Of a stretch of 64,000 nt of DNA, positions 35,312-44,214 are shown piece by piece. A program made the translations under genes and the position numbers. This DNA is from Desulfomonile tiedjei (GTDB taxonomy: Bacteria; Desulfobacterota; Desulfomonilia; Desulfomonilales; Desulfomonilaceae). Under the pieces are notes generated by a model that was given only the letters and a program-made list of their open reading frames with translations, had not been told where the DNA came from and did no database searches. Every line of letters begins with the position of its first letter. The first letter of the stretch is position 1. Location of the stretch: contig JACRDF010000010.1 in assembly GCA_016212925.1 (NCBI GenBank), positions 1 through 64,000 on the forward strand, given 5' to 3'.

Positions 35312-35417
35312 CGCCCGCATTGGGCCGGCGGGATAAGGAAGCCGTGAGGGGCCTCCGAGCCAACTATTCAACGATATTTCTCAGGGTGCGATACTCTAGA
35401 GACAACAGGAGTCTCAA

Positions 35418-36275
35418 TTGAATCTTAGAACACCGTTGGCAATAGCCGGTCTGGTCGCGGCGGGTATTCTCATGTACATGGGCGCGACCCAGAAAAACCA
35501 GGTGTCCAAACTCGTAGAAGCCTCTTTAACCGGAAACATGGCGGAAGTGGAACGTCTCGTGGCGGAGGGCGTTGATGTCAACGGCCAGGTGACCAACGGA
35601 ACTACGGCTTTGATGGCTGCGTCGCACAAAGGCCAAATGGAGGTCGTTCGGAAACTGATCGAAGCGAGGGCCAACGTCAATATGGCCGGCGAGGGCGGCC
35701 CGACCGCGCTCATGTTCGCGTCGTGGAATGGTCAGAACGGAGTGGTGAAGCTATTGTTGGCCAATGGAGCCGACATAAATGCCAGGGAAACCAAGGGAGC
35801 TACGGCTTTGTCGGGTGCGGCCGGGGACGGCCATTTGGAGGTGGTGAAAACACTCATCGAAAAAGGGGCTGACATAGAAGCGAAAGCCAAAGATGGCAAA
35901 ACCCCGTTGATGACCGCCTCCTATAAGAACGCGCTGGAAGTGGTCAAACTGCTGTTGGAGAAAGGCGCTAACCCAAGTAATGCGGACAATGAAGGCTTCA
36001 CGCCGCTCATGTTCGCAGCGGTAAAAGGTAATACCGAAGTAGCCGGATTGCTACTAAGCAAAGGCGCGGATATCAATGCGAGAGAGAATTCGGGCGGCAC
36101 AGCTCTGATGCTGGCGTCCCACGAGGGACATTTCCCGGTCGTCAAGTTGCTCATGGAAAAGGGAGCAGATCCCGATCTCAGCGAAAAGTCGGGCAAAACG
36201 GCCTTGTCAATGGCTTCGTCACGAGGTCACGAAGCGGTGGTCAAACTGTTGCAGAAGGAGAAGCCGGCCCAATAA
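35418..36275 (+). CDS. Membrane-anchored ankyrin-repeat protein
   Basis: The 285-residue protein begins with a signal anchor ('LAIAGLVAAGILMYMG', residues 7-22), then about eight ankyrin repeats. Each repeat shows the 'G.TALM.AS..G..EVVK.L...GA..N' pattern (starts 'TALMAASHKG', 'TALMFASWNG', 'TALSGAAGDG', 'TPLMTASYKN', 'TPLMFAAVKG', 'TALMLASHEG', 'TALSMASSRG'). It probably displays a protein-binding scaffold in the periplasm. Start TTG 35418 is preceded by AGGAG (CAACAGGAGTCTCAAT). The paralog selenoprotein gene runs toward it on the other strand, 35 bp past its stop. Confidence 0.88.
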   Translation: MNLRTPLAIAGLVAAGILMYMGATQKNQVSKLVEASLTGNMAEVERLVAEGVDVNGQVTNGTTALMAASHKGQMEVVRKLIEARANVNMAGEGGPTALMFASWNGQNGVVKLLLANGADINARETKGATALSGAAGDGHLEVVKTLIEKGADIEAKAKDGKTPLMTASYKNALEVVKLLLEKGANPSNADNEGFTPLMFAAVKGNTEVAGLLLSKGADINARENSGGTALMLASHEGHFPVVKLLMEKGADPDLSEKSGKTALSMASSRGHEAVVKLLQKEKPAQ

Positions 36276-36309
36276 GGCTCGCGGCGATTCTGTCAACGCT
36301 GTTACGGGA

Positions 36310-36963
36310 TCATTTGATGTCACTATAGGGAAAAGCCTTTTCCGTCCAAGTACTCTCGGGGTACGCAGCTTTGAGTTCTTCGTAAGCCTCTCGGAGCGCT
36401 TTCATGTCATTGGCGCTTTGATAACGGGCGACTCCACGGAAATAGATTGCTTCCGGCGCCTGAGCGCTCTTCGGATACTCGGACGTGACCTGCTGGAAGG
36501 AGGAGATCGCTTCAACGTACTGGCCCGCGTGAAGTCTCACCTTTCCCAATCCAAGCATCAAAGCCGGAATCAGGCCCTCAGGGTGAAGAAACCCCTCCTC
36601 TCGACAGACTTCGTCGCCCTCGAAGTCCAGCAGAATCAACGTAGGAGTCCACTTAACCCTAAAATTGCGCGCCAGAATCCGATCATGAGTGACCCGAACC
36701 GGAATCACGCGCTTGCTGATAAAATCCGCGACCGCTTTGTCAGGATACGTAACTGCATCCATTTTCTTGCAGCCCGTTCAGTTGGGGTTGAAAAAATCCA
36801 AGAATACCGGCTTGTTCTCCGATTTGGCCTGGGACAAAGCCGCGTCGATCCCGTTCAACCATTTAATTTGCCCAGTTCCCTCGCTTGAGCCGTCCTCCGC
36901 GATGACTACCGCACCCTGAGCGAACAAAGCCACCATGACCATAATGCAGAACGAGGTTTTCAT
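36310..36963 (-). CDS. Exported thioredoxin-like/TPR selenoprotein with in-frame UGA (Sec62)
   Basis: The ATG at 36961-36963 follows GAGGAGACAGCTA. The frame has one TGA (36778-36780), codon 62, in 'LDFFNPN-U-TGCKKMDA' (UxxC at the thioredoxin active site). It then continues to 36310 with 'WTPTLILLDFEG' and a C-terminal TPR-like segment. Unlike its paralog it has a signal peptide ('MVMVALFAQGAVVIA'), so the mature selenoprotein is periplasmic. Length is 217 residues. The two copies share most conserved positions after the UGA (for example DAVTYPD, KWTPTLI, GFLxPExLIP, RGVARYxS). Reading the TGA as a stop would leave a 61-residue export stub with no function. Confidence 0.85.
36743..36760 (-). 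promoter_or_regulatory. Bacterial SECIS-like hairpin, copy 2
   Basis: This block has the same 18 nt as the copy at 29996-30013 (GGATGC-AGTTAC-GTATCC on the coding strand), again starting 18 nt after the UGA. Surrounding codons of the paralogs differ (for example GGT TGC CAA CAG against GGC TGC AAG AAA), so conservation is at the RNA level, beyond the shared amino acids. Confidence 0.8.
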
Positions 36964-37004
36964 TAGCTGTCTCCTCGAGCCAAGAAATAATTAATGAATT
37001 ACTG

Positions 37005-38732
37005 TCAACAAGCAATTGGCAGTCTTATACGAAATTCGGTTCCTTCTTTCGAGTGGACGGTGATTTCGCCGCCGAGTTGCCTGACCAAAGTGTTGACCAA
37101 ACGCAAGCCCAAGGTCTGCGAACCGGTGGCATCGAGATCGGCAGGCAGGCCCACACCGTTATCCGCTATAGCCAATTCAAGGCCCTGGCCATTCCGTTCC
37201 AAACCCAATTGGACAAGCCCTTTCCTTCCCTCGGGAAAGGCGTGTTTCAGGCAATTGGAGACCAGTTCGTTGATAATCAATCCACATGGAATGGCCGTGT
37301 CCAATGTCAAAAATACTCTTTCGGCATTGTTTTTCAACGTTATCACGCTCCTATTGGCGCCGAATGACTGCAGGAGGTTTGACAGGAGCCCATCGATATA
37401 TCCTCTAAAATCAATGTTTGCCACGTTTTGAGATTGGCATAGCTTTTCATGGATAAGAGACATCGACAACAGGCGATTCTGGGTGTCAAAAAGGATTTCT
37501 TCGACGGATTTATCGCCGACGCACCGGAATTGGAGTTTGAGGAGGCTGGAAACCACCTGAAGGTTGTTTTTCACTCGATGGTGAATCTCGCGCAAAAGAA
37601 TTTCTTTTTCTTCCAACGAAGCTTTGAGCCTTGCCTCCGCCCTCTTTGCCTCCGTGATGTCGCGGCCTACGGCGAGGATAGCGGGCATGCTCTCATAAGT
37701 CGTGGGAACAGAGACAACCTCCACATCAGCAATAGCGTCGTCCTGTAAGAGAAACCTTATTTCGAGGAATTCTATGGCTCCGGTACCCTCTGCCAGCCGC
37801 GTGATCCGTTCTTGCACTTCTCCACGTAAATTAGGATCTATGAAATCCCAAATGGACCTTCCAGAGATCGCCGCGGGGTCCGCCTCTCCGACGAGTGCCG
37901 CGGCCGTCGGATTTACCCGCAAAACCCTTTGGCCATCATGGACGACCATGGGATATGGCGACATCTCGAATAACTGGCTATATCTAGCTTCGCTCTCCGT
38001 GAGAGCCTCTTGGGCCTGCCTGCGCTCTCGAATTTCTGAGCGGAGGTTCTCATTAAGTTTGTCGCTTGCGGCCTTCTCCGTTTTAAGGCCCTCTATCAGC
38101 GCTTGTTTCTCAAACCTAAGGTTAAAGGACTCGGTAATGGTAGCGAACATCCGTCTAGCTGCGGTGATCAGGTACACCATAAAGACCGACAGCAGAATCC
38201 CCATAGTAATGTGGATTTCATCGCCCTCATAGAAATACCGGCCGATGAGAGGTGTGTAAACTGCCAGGATGAAAGGGATGTGAGCTGCCGCCACGGCTCC
38301 ATGAGAGATCGTTACGCCTACGCTCATGCCGCCGAGAACGAAAGTGAGCAATGCCTGATAGAAAACTGAATGGGGAAACAACAGGAGAGGTGTTGCGCCC
38401 CAAAGTATGCCTCCGACCACAGACAGGATGATCGCGCGCCTACCCCAGGCAGGACGTCTCTTCTCCCAATCCGAGGCTTCGCGATAGAAGCGAAAAAGGA
38501 CTTCGCCCGTGGCGCAAGCCATAGCGTAACAGACCAGCCAACCTATCAGCCACGAGTGCTGGGTCTTCCCCCACAAGGAAACCGTTAAGATAATCGCCGC
38601 GACCAGCGAGCCTCTTATGCCCGCTATTCCCTGATAATACAGGTGTTCTACCCGAGCTAAGTGGAGAGATCCAATTTCAGCTTCACTCTGCCTGGCTTCG
38701 GGCACCATGTAGTTACCATCTTCCCAATTCAT
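37005..38732 (-). CDS. Membrane PAS sensor histidine kinase (HisKA_2 type)
   Basis: The start is taken at 38732 ('MNWEDGNYM', GGGGGAG upstream). The 575-residue protein begins with about six membrane helices (residues ~40-200). A PAS domain follows ('QLFEMSPYPMVVHDGQRVL', 'IWDFIDPNLRGEV'), then a HisKA_2 phosphoacceptor 'REIHHRVKNNLQVVSSLLK' with the H of 'HHRVKNN', and a HATPase_c domain ('LIINELVSNCLKHAFPEG' N box, 'IADNGVGLP' G1). HisKA_2 kinases often signal through receiver proteins encoded elsewhere; none is adjacent. The signal is unknown; the 6-TM part may sense membrane or lipid state. Confidence 0.9.
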   Translation of the reverse strand: MNWEDGNYMVPEARQSEAEIGSLHLARVEHLYYQGIAGIRGSLVAAIILTVSLWGKTQHSWLIGWLVCYAMACATGEVLFRFYREASDWEKRRPAWGRRAIILSVVGGILWGATPLLLFPHSVFYQALLTFVLGGMSVGVTISHGAVAAAHIPFILAVYTPLIGRYFYEGDEIHITMGILLSVFMVYLITAARRMFATITESFNLRFEKQALIEGLKTEKAASDKLNENLRSEIRERRQAQEALTESEARYSQLFEMSPYPMVVHDGQRVLRVNPTAAALVGEADPAAISGRSIWDFIDPNLRGEVQERITRLAEGTGAIEFLEIRFLLQDDAIADVEVVSVPTTYESMPAILAVGRDITEAKRAEARLKASLEEKEILLREIHHRVKNNLQVVSSLLKLQFRCVGDKSVEEILFDTQNRLLSMSLIHEKLCQSQNVANIDFRGYIDGLLSNLLQSFGANRSVITLKNNAERVFLTLDTAIPCGLIINELVSNCLKHAFPEGRKGLVQLGLERNGQGLELAIADNGVGLPADLDATGSQTLGLRLVNTLVRQLGGEITVHSKEGTEFRIRLPIAC

Positions 38733-38882
38733 GGGGACTCCCCCGCCGTCTTTAACCCGGCCACGCGGCCATGCCATAAATACCATTGCAATATCATTCA
38801 GGATATTTCAAATGAACGGAAGAATCAAGCGAAACCGGAAGGAGGCTGGAAGCATTCTGCTACGCGGGGGAACCGATTCTTG

Positions 38883-38908
38883 TAGGGGCGCACGGCCGTG
38901 CGCCCCTA
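38883..38908. repeat. Perfect 26-bp palindrome
   Basis: TAGGGGCGCACGG followed directly by its reverse complement. Related palindromes with a GGGC(A/G)C core are at 10245, 10839 and 40198, so this is a dispersed repeat. Confidence 0.75.
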
Positions 38909-39000
38909 CGTGGCTTTCACGGACTTTTGAGACAGTTTCTGCCGACCGCTCCTACACTCCGCGGTCTCTAAGGCAATAGATCTCTTGAAAGAAGAGCGGG

Positions 39001-39930
39001 CTAAAGCGGGCTGGAAAACCCCAGGGACACGGTTCCGCCAACCGTCCACGACCTGATATTCACGCTCCACGCGACAGGATCTGTTGTGGACCCGGAGAGG
39101 CTTGCCTCGGCTGTTTTCACGTGGAGGGCATTCCACTTCGCAAATCCTCCCAGACTGAGGTTGCCTTTGGTTTTGACGGAATAATCCATGAAGAATTCCA
39201 TAAAAGTGCCTCTTCTCACATCAAAGTCCCCAAATTCGGCAAAACCGAGCCGGTCCCAGTAATGGTATTTAAGCCGTCCACCAACCCATGGGGAGCCAAC
39301 GAATCGGACGAGCACACAACCGCTGGAAAACGGTTGACGAATCTGGAGTCCAAAGAGCGGAACGTAAGCATTGAGGATATAATCGTCCTCCGTGTTGTCG
39401 CTGTAATTGACCCTCGTGCTCGTATGATCCCACCGGAAGCCGGCGAGGGCCTCAAGATCGCCAAACATGCGGCCTTTGAGAAGGCCGTCCAGCGACCACC
39501 AGTCGTACGAAGGGATCTCAAAGTCAAACGAACGGCCAAGAGAATCCCTGAACCATGTACCGGCGCTACGCTGAGGGAAAAAGACAGATCCCGAAACGAG
39601 CAACCCGAACCCGTTATCAAGCGAGAAGTCCTTGCTTGCGCCAAGCCAAAAGCCTTTGAGCGGCCAAGGAGCGGTGCCGGTTGAATCCTGACGCTGAAGG
39701 GCCCACGTGTTCCCTTTGGAGTGTTCGAGCCACCCCAAGTACAAGGTTGGGGCGCTCACGAGGCCACGCCCGGGGATGTCCCCAGTGCCAACAACGTTCC
39801 CAGCCAGACGGAAAGGAAAACCGGCGGAATTCGATGTTCCGTCACTCCCGAGGAAACCTTGCGCGGGGGTGTTTGCGGCAAAAAAGCACAACAGCACCAT
39901 ACCCATGAGGACAGCGGAAAGCTTCTTCAC
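39001..39930 (-). CDS. Predicted outer-membrane beta-barrel protein
   Basis: No family is recognised. The 309-residue protein has a clear signal peptide ('KLSAVLMGMVLLCFFAANTPAQG'). The mature part is rich in Gly, aromatic residues and alternating hydrophobic strands ('FWLGASKDFSLDNGFGLLVSGSVFF', 'LGGFAKWNALHVKTAEASL', 'TVGGTVSLGFSSPL'). It ends close to the aromatic/hydrophobic C-terminal residue typical of barrels ('LGFSSPL'). It is a single gene. The downstream 140 bp towards 38900 contains only the palindrome at 38883. Confidence 0.6.
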   Translation of the reverse strand: MKKLSAVLMGMVLLCFFAANTPAQGFLGSDGTSNSAGFPFRLAGNVVGTGDIPGRGLVSAPTLYLGWLEHSKGNTWALQRQDSTGTAPWPLKGFWLGASKDFSLDNGFGLLVSGSVFFPQRSAGTWFRDSLGRSFDFEIPSYDWWSLDGLLKGRMFGDLEALAGFRWDHTSTRVNYSDNTEDDYILNAYVPLFGLQIRQPFSSGCVLVRFVGSPWVGGRLKYHYWDRLGFAEFGDFDVRRGTFMEFFMDYSVKTKGNLSLGGFAKWNALHVKTAEASLSGSTTDPVAWSVNIRSWTVGGTVSLGFSSPL

Positions 39931-40307
39931 GGCCCGACCTCCAATTAAACGCCTGCAACGGTCCTGCTGCCTTTAGGATTCAACCCACCACGGGACCTTA
40001 TTTGCCCCACGTGAATGGGAAACTGTTGTCAGGCAAATTACAATAGCGTTACATTCGGAATTTATGCGATTGCATCAGAAAAAGGCTCTCTGGTCAATGA
40101 TTATCTTCCAAGTGCGGTATCCTTTCAGTTACGTGGGGTGCTTCGCCAAGCAAAAAAGAAAATCCTTTACCGCAGAGATCGCTGAGATCGCTGAGGGTAT
40201 GGGCGCACGGTGCGCCCATACCTCTTCTCTGCGCCCTCCGCGTGCTCTGCGGTGAAATAGTATTGGGCCACTCCCGCATAACTGAATGCTTGCGGCGGGG
40301 CCTCAAC
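39931..40307. other. Intergenic region with rRNA-style short repeats
   Basis: No gene is supported. It contains a palindrome TATGGGCGCAC..GTGCGCCCATA (40198-40220) flanked by 'GCAGAGATCGCTGAGATCGCTGAG' and the inverted 'CTCTGCGCCCTCCGCGTGCTCTGC', a common type of short dispersed repeat. Short frames here are repeat DNA. Confidence 0.5.
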
Positions 40308-41195
40308 CTAATGATACTGTCGATCCAGGGATCGGTATTGAATGGCTTCCGCGACGTGTGAAGACTGAATATTTTCCGAGCCCTCAAGGTCCGCGATGGT
40401 CCTGGCGATCTTGAGGATGCGATGGTACGCCCGTGCGGACAGGCCGAGCTTCTCGACCGCTTTTTCCAAAAATGACATGGACTGACTATCCAGCCCGCAA
40501 TGCTTCTTGATGAGAGCGGAACGCATTTGAGCGTTGCAGAAGAGCCCGGCCGCGTTTAAGCGTTTGAGCTGCACCTCGCGAGCCGCATTGACTCGCTCTC
40601 TGATTGTTGTGGAGGATTCCCCGTCGGCAATTCCGGTGAGGTCCCGCCATTGCACCGAAGGCACTTCCACGTGTATGTCTATACGGTCCAGAAGCGGCCC
40701 TGAGATCTTGCTCCAGTACCGCTGTATGGCTTGTCCGGAGCAACTGCAAGTGTGTTTGGGATCTCCGCGGTATCCGCACGGGCAGGGATTCATCGCGGCC
40801 ACCAGCATGAACCGGGCAGGGAAAGTGCATGCTATCTGCGCGCGGGATATGGTGACCTCGCCATCTTCAAGCGGCTGCCGGAGCACTTCCAGCACGTTCT
40901 TGCGAAATTCCGGCAGCTCGTCCAGGAAAAGCACCCCGTTGTGCGCCAAAGAGACCTCGCCGGGCCGCGGGATCACGCCGCCACCAATGAGGCCTGCGTC
41001 GGAGACCGTATGGTGCGGCGAGCGGAAAGGCCGGTTGGTCATTACCGATCCGTTGCGTCCCAGCAGGCCTACTGCCGAATAGATCTTCGTGGTCTCGAGG
41101 GCTTCCTCAAAGACCGGCTGGGGAAGTATGGTAGGTATCCTCTGGGAAATCATGGTCTTCCCGGAACCGGGCGGGCCGATCATAAGGATGTTATG
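40308..41195 (-). pseudogene. comM: 3' part of comM (YifB/Mg-chelatase-type AAA+ ATPase), split by the integrated element
   Basis: ComM is a hexameric helicase that helps branch migration in natural transformation. Only the C-terminal ~60% is here. It begins at the P-loop '[15 protein letters not shown]', goes through the sensor/Walker B '[12 protein letters not shown]' and ends in the '[11 protein letters not shown]' tail that is normal for ComM. The N-terminal ChlI-like domain (about 200 residues) is missing, and the serine recombinase sits in its place. Codons for H-N-I-L-M (41181-41195) are still comM frame, so the join is upstream of 41195. An ATG at 41181-41183 overlaps the recombinase stop, so a truncated ATPase might be made. 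The other half should lie beyond 64000. Confidence 0.9.
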
Positions 41196-42949
41196 TCTTT
41201 ATATAAAGCCACATTACTCCTTGTTTTCATTGAGAAATGCTGCCGTATTTGGATGACAGCATACAGTAAATACTGCCCCGCTTCCTCAAACCACTCCTCA
41301 GAAAAATAAGGTTCTACCTCTACCTCGCGTCCGTCTACTGTAACTCCTCTTACGAAGCTTCTTACTACTTCAGATACAAGTTCACCTGTCTTGGTCCTGA
41401 CCACATCTGATGGTCCTTCCGTTGAGAGTTGGCGGGCAGCACCCCATCCTGCCACAGCACCTGCGAAAATCTCCTCAAAGGACACTTTCTCCAGTTCGTG
41501 CCGCTGAGTTTCAGAGTGTAGCTTTGACAGAGAAATCTGTTTACGAAGCCCTTTTATGCGAATGTCCAGAGCACTCGCCTTGTCCATGAGGGTCCTGTAT
41601 AGTTCCATAAAACCCTTGTCAATTGCCTCTGCTATGGGTGCTACCAATTTCTTCCTTTCGCCCTCCAACGTGGATATCTCCTGCTCTAGTGCTGGGACAT
41701 CCGCGGTCTCTCCTGTCCAGTTTTGAAGCAGTCTCTCAAACGAGGACTGGAGGCGCGTCGCGACTTCGTCGCTAAGGAACATTTGGTCTAGGTAGTTGTA
41801 AACTTCCTCCTGAACTATCCTAACGCTGATGCTGCCTTGTGAGCAGCATCCCCCCTTGTGGCCGGGACATCTGAAAGCTGCCCACTCATATCCCTTTGAA
41901 CCGTCCCGACGCGTCTTAGCTCCTGCCGTGGTCACAAACATTTTGCGTCCGCACCTTCCACACCTGACGAGACCTGCTAGTGGGTTATTTGGATAAACCT
42001 TATTTTTTCTTGCATATCGCTCCACAAAGCTTGTCTGTACCTTGTCCCACTCGTCTTTGGTAACCAAAGGTTCGTGCAAGCCAGCAATCCATTGATCGTC
42101 CGCAACGGGTACGAATCCGAGGTAGACCATATTCTTGAGGGCTTTTGTAACAGTGCTCTTGGCCCACAAGTTTTTGGTATCCACGTCGCCCCCGTGCTGC
42201 TTGATACACTCGGAGCACCCCTGATAGTCGGCGTGTGCAGTTCTAATTCGGCAATACGCGGAAGACCGCTCCCGCCTGATAACCTGGCAGCTTCTAACTC
42301 CAGCAAACTTGACCCGCTGCTCAAACATGGGGATGCCATCCATAGTGAGAGACTTCAGAATCGCGTTGACCCCTCTGCCGGCCAGTTTTTCATCCCAGAT
42401 ACGACGCACCACGGCAGCCTCTTCACTATTTATTTTGAGAATCTTGCTCTGCCTGTCCAATTCATACCCGACCGGAGCCTGCCCATTGACCCAAAGCCCC
42501 TTTTCGGTCTTGCGTTTCTTACCAGCCACAGTGCGGACCTTGATCGTCTCACGCTCATTCTTTGCGAAAAGGGATAAGACGCTGATAATCATTTCTGACG
42601 CGAAGTCAGCCTTGCCGTCTATGATGGTGATATTCTCTCGGATACAGTAGAAATTAGCCTGCCTTTCCTTGAAGAGTTCTATGGCCTGAAGTGTTTCGAT
42701 CTGATTGCGGCTAAAGCGATCAAGAGCCGCCACAACGACAGTGGTTATGGTTCCGGTCTGAAGTCCCTCTATAAGCCTCCTGAATTCGGGGCGGTCGAGG
42801 TTCAATGTGGACTCCTGCTCTTGGAACCATTCATTGACCTGAAGACCACGGGCTGCACAAAAAGCGTTGATGGCGTTGATCTGGCTCACATAGGTTCCGC
42901 GAGCCTCCTGATCTTGAGTCGAGACGCGGACATAAGATGCGATAGACAT
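41180..42949 (-). CDS. Large serine recombinase (integrase)
   Basis: The 589-residue large serine integrase catalyses integration and excision. The N-terminal resolvase domain has the catalytic Ser10 in '[10 protein letters not shown]', and Arg residues in '[12 protein letters not shown]'. A Recombinase DNA-binding domain follows (from about 165), then a zinc ribbon '[10 protein letters not shown] ... CPGHKGGCC', and a long coiled-coil-like helix region ('[20 protein letters not shown]'). Length is in the range of the phiC31/TP901 types. Its last residues ('DITSL') and stop lie in comM sequence, so the gene end is shared with the target. It is the leftmost gene of the element and reads outwards to comM. 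Confidence 0.95.
   Translation of the reverse strand: MSIASYVRVSTQDQEARGTYVSQINAINAFCAARGLQVNEWFQEQESTLNLDRPEFRRLIEGLQTGTITTVVVAALDRFSRNQIETLQAIELFKERQANFYCIRENITIIDGKADFASEMIISVLSLFAKNERETIKVRTVAGKKRKTEKGLWVNGQAPVGYELDRQSKILKINSEEAAVVRRIWDEKLAGRGVNAILKSLTMDGIPMFEQRVKFAGVRSCQVIRRERSSAYCRIRTAHADYQGCSECIKQHGGDVDTKNLWAKSTVTKALKNMVYLGFVPVADDQWIAGLHEPLVTKDEWDKVQTSFVERYARKNKVYPNNPLAGLVRCGRCGRKMFVTTAGAKTRRDGSKGYEWAAFRCPGHKGGCCSQGSISVRIVQEEVYNYLDQMFLSDEVATRLQSSFERLLQNWTGETADVPALEQEISTLEGERKKLVAPIAEAIDKGFMELYRTLMDKASALDIRIKGLRKQISLSKLHSETQRHELEKVSFEEIFAGAVAGWGAARQLSTEGPSDVVRTKTGELVSEVVRSFVRGVTVDGREVEVEPYFSEEWFEEAGQYLLYAVIQIRQHFSMKTRSNVALYKDITSL
41184..41200. other. Attachment-site junction (element/comM)
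   Basis: The comM codons CAT AAC ATC CTT (coding strand, 41184-41195) are still in frame with the P-loop, and the codons just before (41196 upward) are unlike comM. The crossover therefore lies at or just right of 41195. This is one arm of the hybrid site; the other is outside the window. Confidence 0.7.
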
Positions 42950-43068
42950 AAATTGGCCCCTTCCTGGCGGGAATTACGACCGCAAGCTAAAGCTAGAAGA
43001 GCGGCCTGTCAAGCTGGGTTTTGAGGTGCGCGCATCATCCAAATAGCTCCAGTCCTGGTCCTTATTCT

Positions 43069-43377
43069 TCAACAATCAAACCCCTGTTTTCGCCTTACGC
43101 AAAGGACAAACTTAACCTCTCCACGCTCGTCCGCGACCGTCCCAACTTTGACCCATTTCCCTGAATCTATTCTGCAACGCGGCCCGAACCATTGGGCCTT
43201 ATAACTTGCATGACGCTGTTCTATCCGCGCCTTGGCCTCGAATACTGACATGCCTTGATAATTATGGACGCCAATCTTGAGCATATCCTCGGCGGGATAA
43301 ATGCAGCCCTCTCTGACCTGAAGTTTCCCATTATCGTAGAAGAGGGCTGTAAGCATTTCATTGGTTCGCAAGGTCAC
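43069..43377 (-). CDS. Small protein next to the recombinase
   Basis: Family not recognised. The 102-residue protein is soluble and basic at its ends, with 'NYQGMSVFEAKARIEQRHAS' helical and 'KWVKVGTVADERGEVKFVLC' strand-like segments. It is the only minus-strand gene with the recombinase, 119 bp upstream of it. By position it could be a recombination directionality factor, which are usually small and next to large serine integrases, but nothing in the sequence proves it. ATG 43377 is preceded by GGAGGTG on the coding strand. Confidence 0.5.
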   Translation of the reverse strand: MTLRTNEMLTALFYDNGKLQVREGCIYPAEDMLKIGVHNYQGMSVFEAKARIEQRHASYKAQWFGPRCRIDSGKWVKVGTVADERGEVKFVLCVRRKQGFDC

Positions 43378-43560
43378 CTCCGGTAAAACGTTTTCCCATG
43401 AGTATCGTAGGTATTATAAGTCATAGCTAGATAATTAGCAAGATCAGTAAAGAATGTCCATAAATAGTTTCTTTCTTTTCTTCTTGACTCCACCGTGTCG
43501 TTATAGTACCCTTTTCTCCAGTTGGTCCAATATCTCCTTAAAAACCCGGAGGTCCTAAAA

Positions 43561-43983
43561 ATGCCTGAGTATGAATTCAAAATTATTGGGGATACCCGCC
43601 ACGGAGCCGGTTCCGTGGTGAGTTTGAATCCCTCGTTGGGTCGTATCACGATCTACAAGGAAGCGTGGGATAAAATCGTCAAGGGCTATGGCCGGGAAGT
43701 GAAATACGTGAAGTTGGGTGTTGTAGAAGAGAGACCTGATGCGTTTTGGATAATACCCTGCGAAAAGCAGGCGGGAAGCAGAAAGGTCCATTTCTCGCGC
43801 GCTGGGGGCACTGCAATGCTGAGTGCCAGATCATTTTTTAGCACCGTGCCTGTTACCGGTCATGCCCGTGGCGCAGAGCAATTTGATGCTAAGTGGGACT
43901 CTGCCAATAAGGCATTGGAGGTTGATATCACAGAGCTGCCGGCCCGGTACGCGAAGCTCACCAGCAAAAAGGGTAAAAAATGA
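43561..43983 (+). CDS. Hypothetical element protein
   Basis: Family not recognised. Start at 43561 has GGAGG about 8 nt upstream. The 140-residue soluble protein has mixed strand/helix segments ('EYEFKIIGDTRHGAGSVVSL', 'GREVKYVKLGVVEERPDAFW') and ends in a lysine-rich tail 'KLTSKKGKK'. It is the first gene on the plus strand of the element, separated from the minus genes by a divergent region (43378-43560), so it may be an early gene. Confidence 0.5.
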   Translation: MPEYEFKIIGDTRHGAGSVVSLNPSLGRITIYKEAWDKIVKGYGREVKYVKLGVVEERPDAFWIIPCEKQAGSRKVHFSRAGGTAMLSARSFFSTVPVTGHARGAEQFDAKWDSANKALEVDITELPARYAKLTSKKGKK

Positions 43984-44142
43984 TGACTCCCCTTAACAGG
44001 TAGAGGCGCTATCTATGCGCCTCCTACCATCTCCCTCCCTTTGAACCCCCCATAAAAAGCACTGTAAAAAATTCTGCGCGCTATTATTCCGCCCCCAGAT
44101 ATGCTCCTCTATATACCTCATAATGATACCCCAAAATATGTC

Positions 44143-44172
44143 TTGACAAATTATCCCATTTATGAGCTATCT
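44143..44172 (+). promoter_or_regulatory. Candidate promoter ahead of the ParB-like gene
   Basis: A perfect TTGACA (44143-44148) is followed 17-18 bp later by GCTATC/CTATCT (44166-44172), about 45 bp upstream of the gene. It resembles a sigma-70-type promoter with a weak -10. The region 43984-44214 contains no gene. Confidence 0.45.
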
Positions 44173-44214
44173 ATTACAGGAGAATGTAGAACGAGAGGTA
44201 AGAGCTAGATCAAG

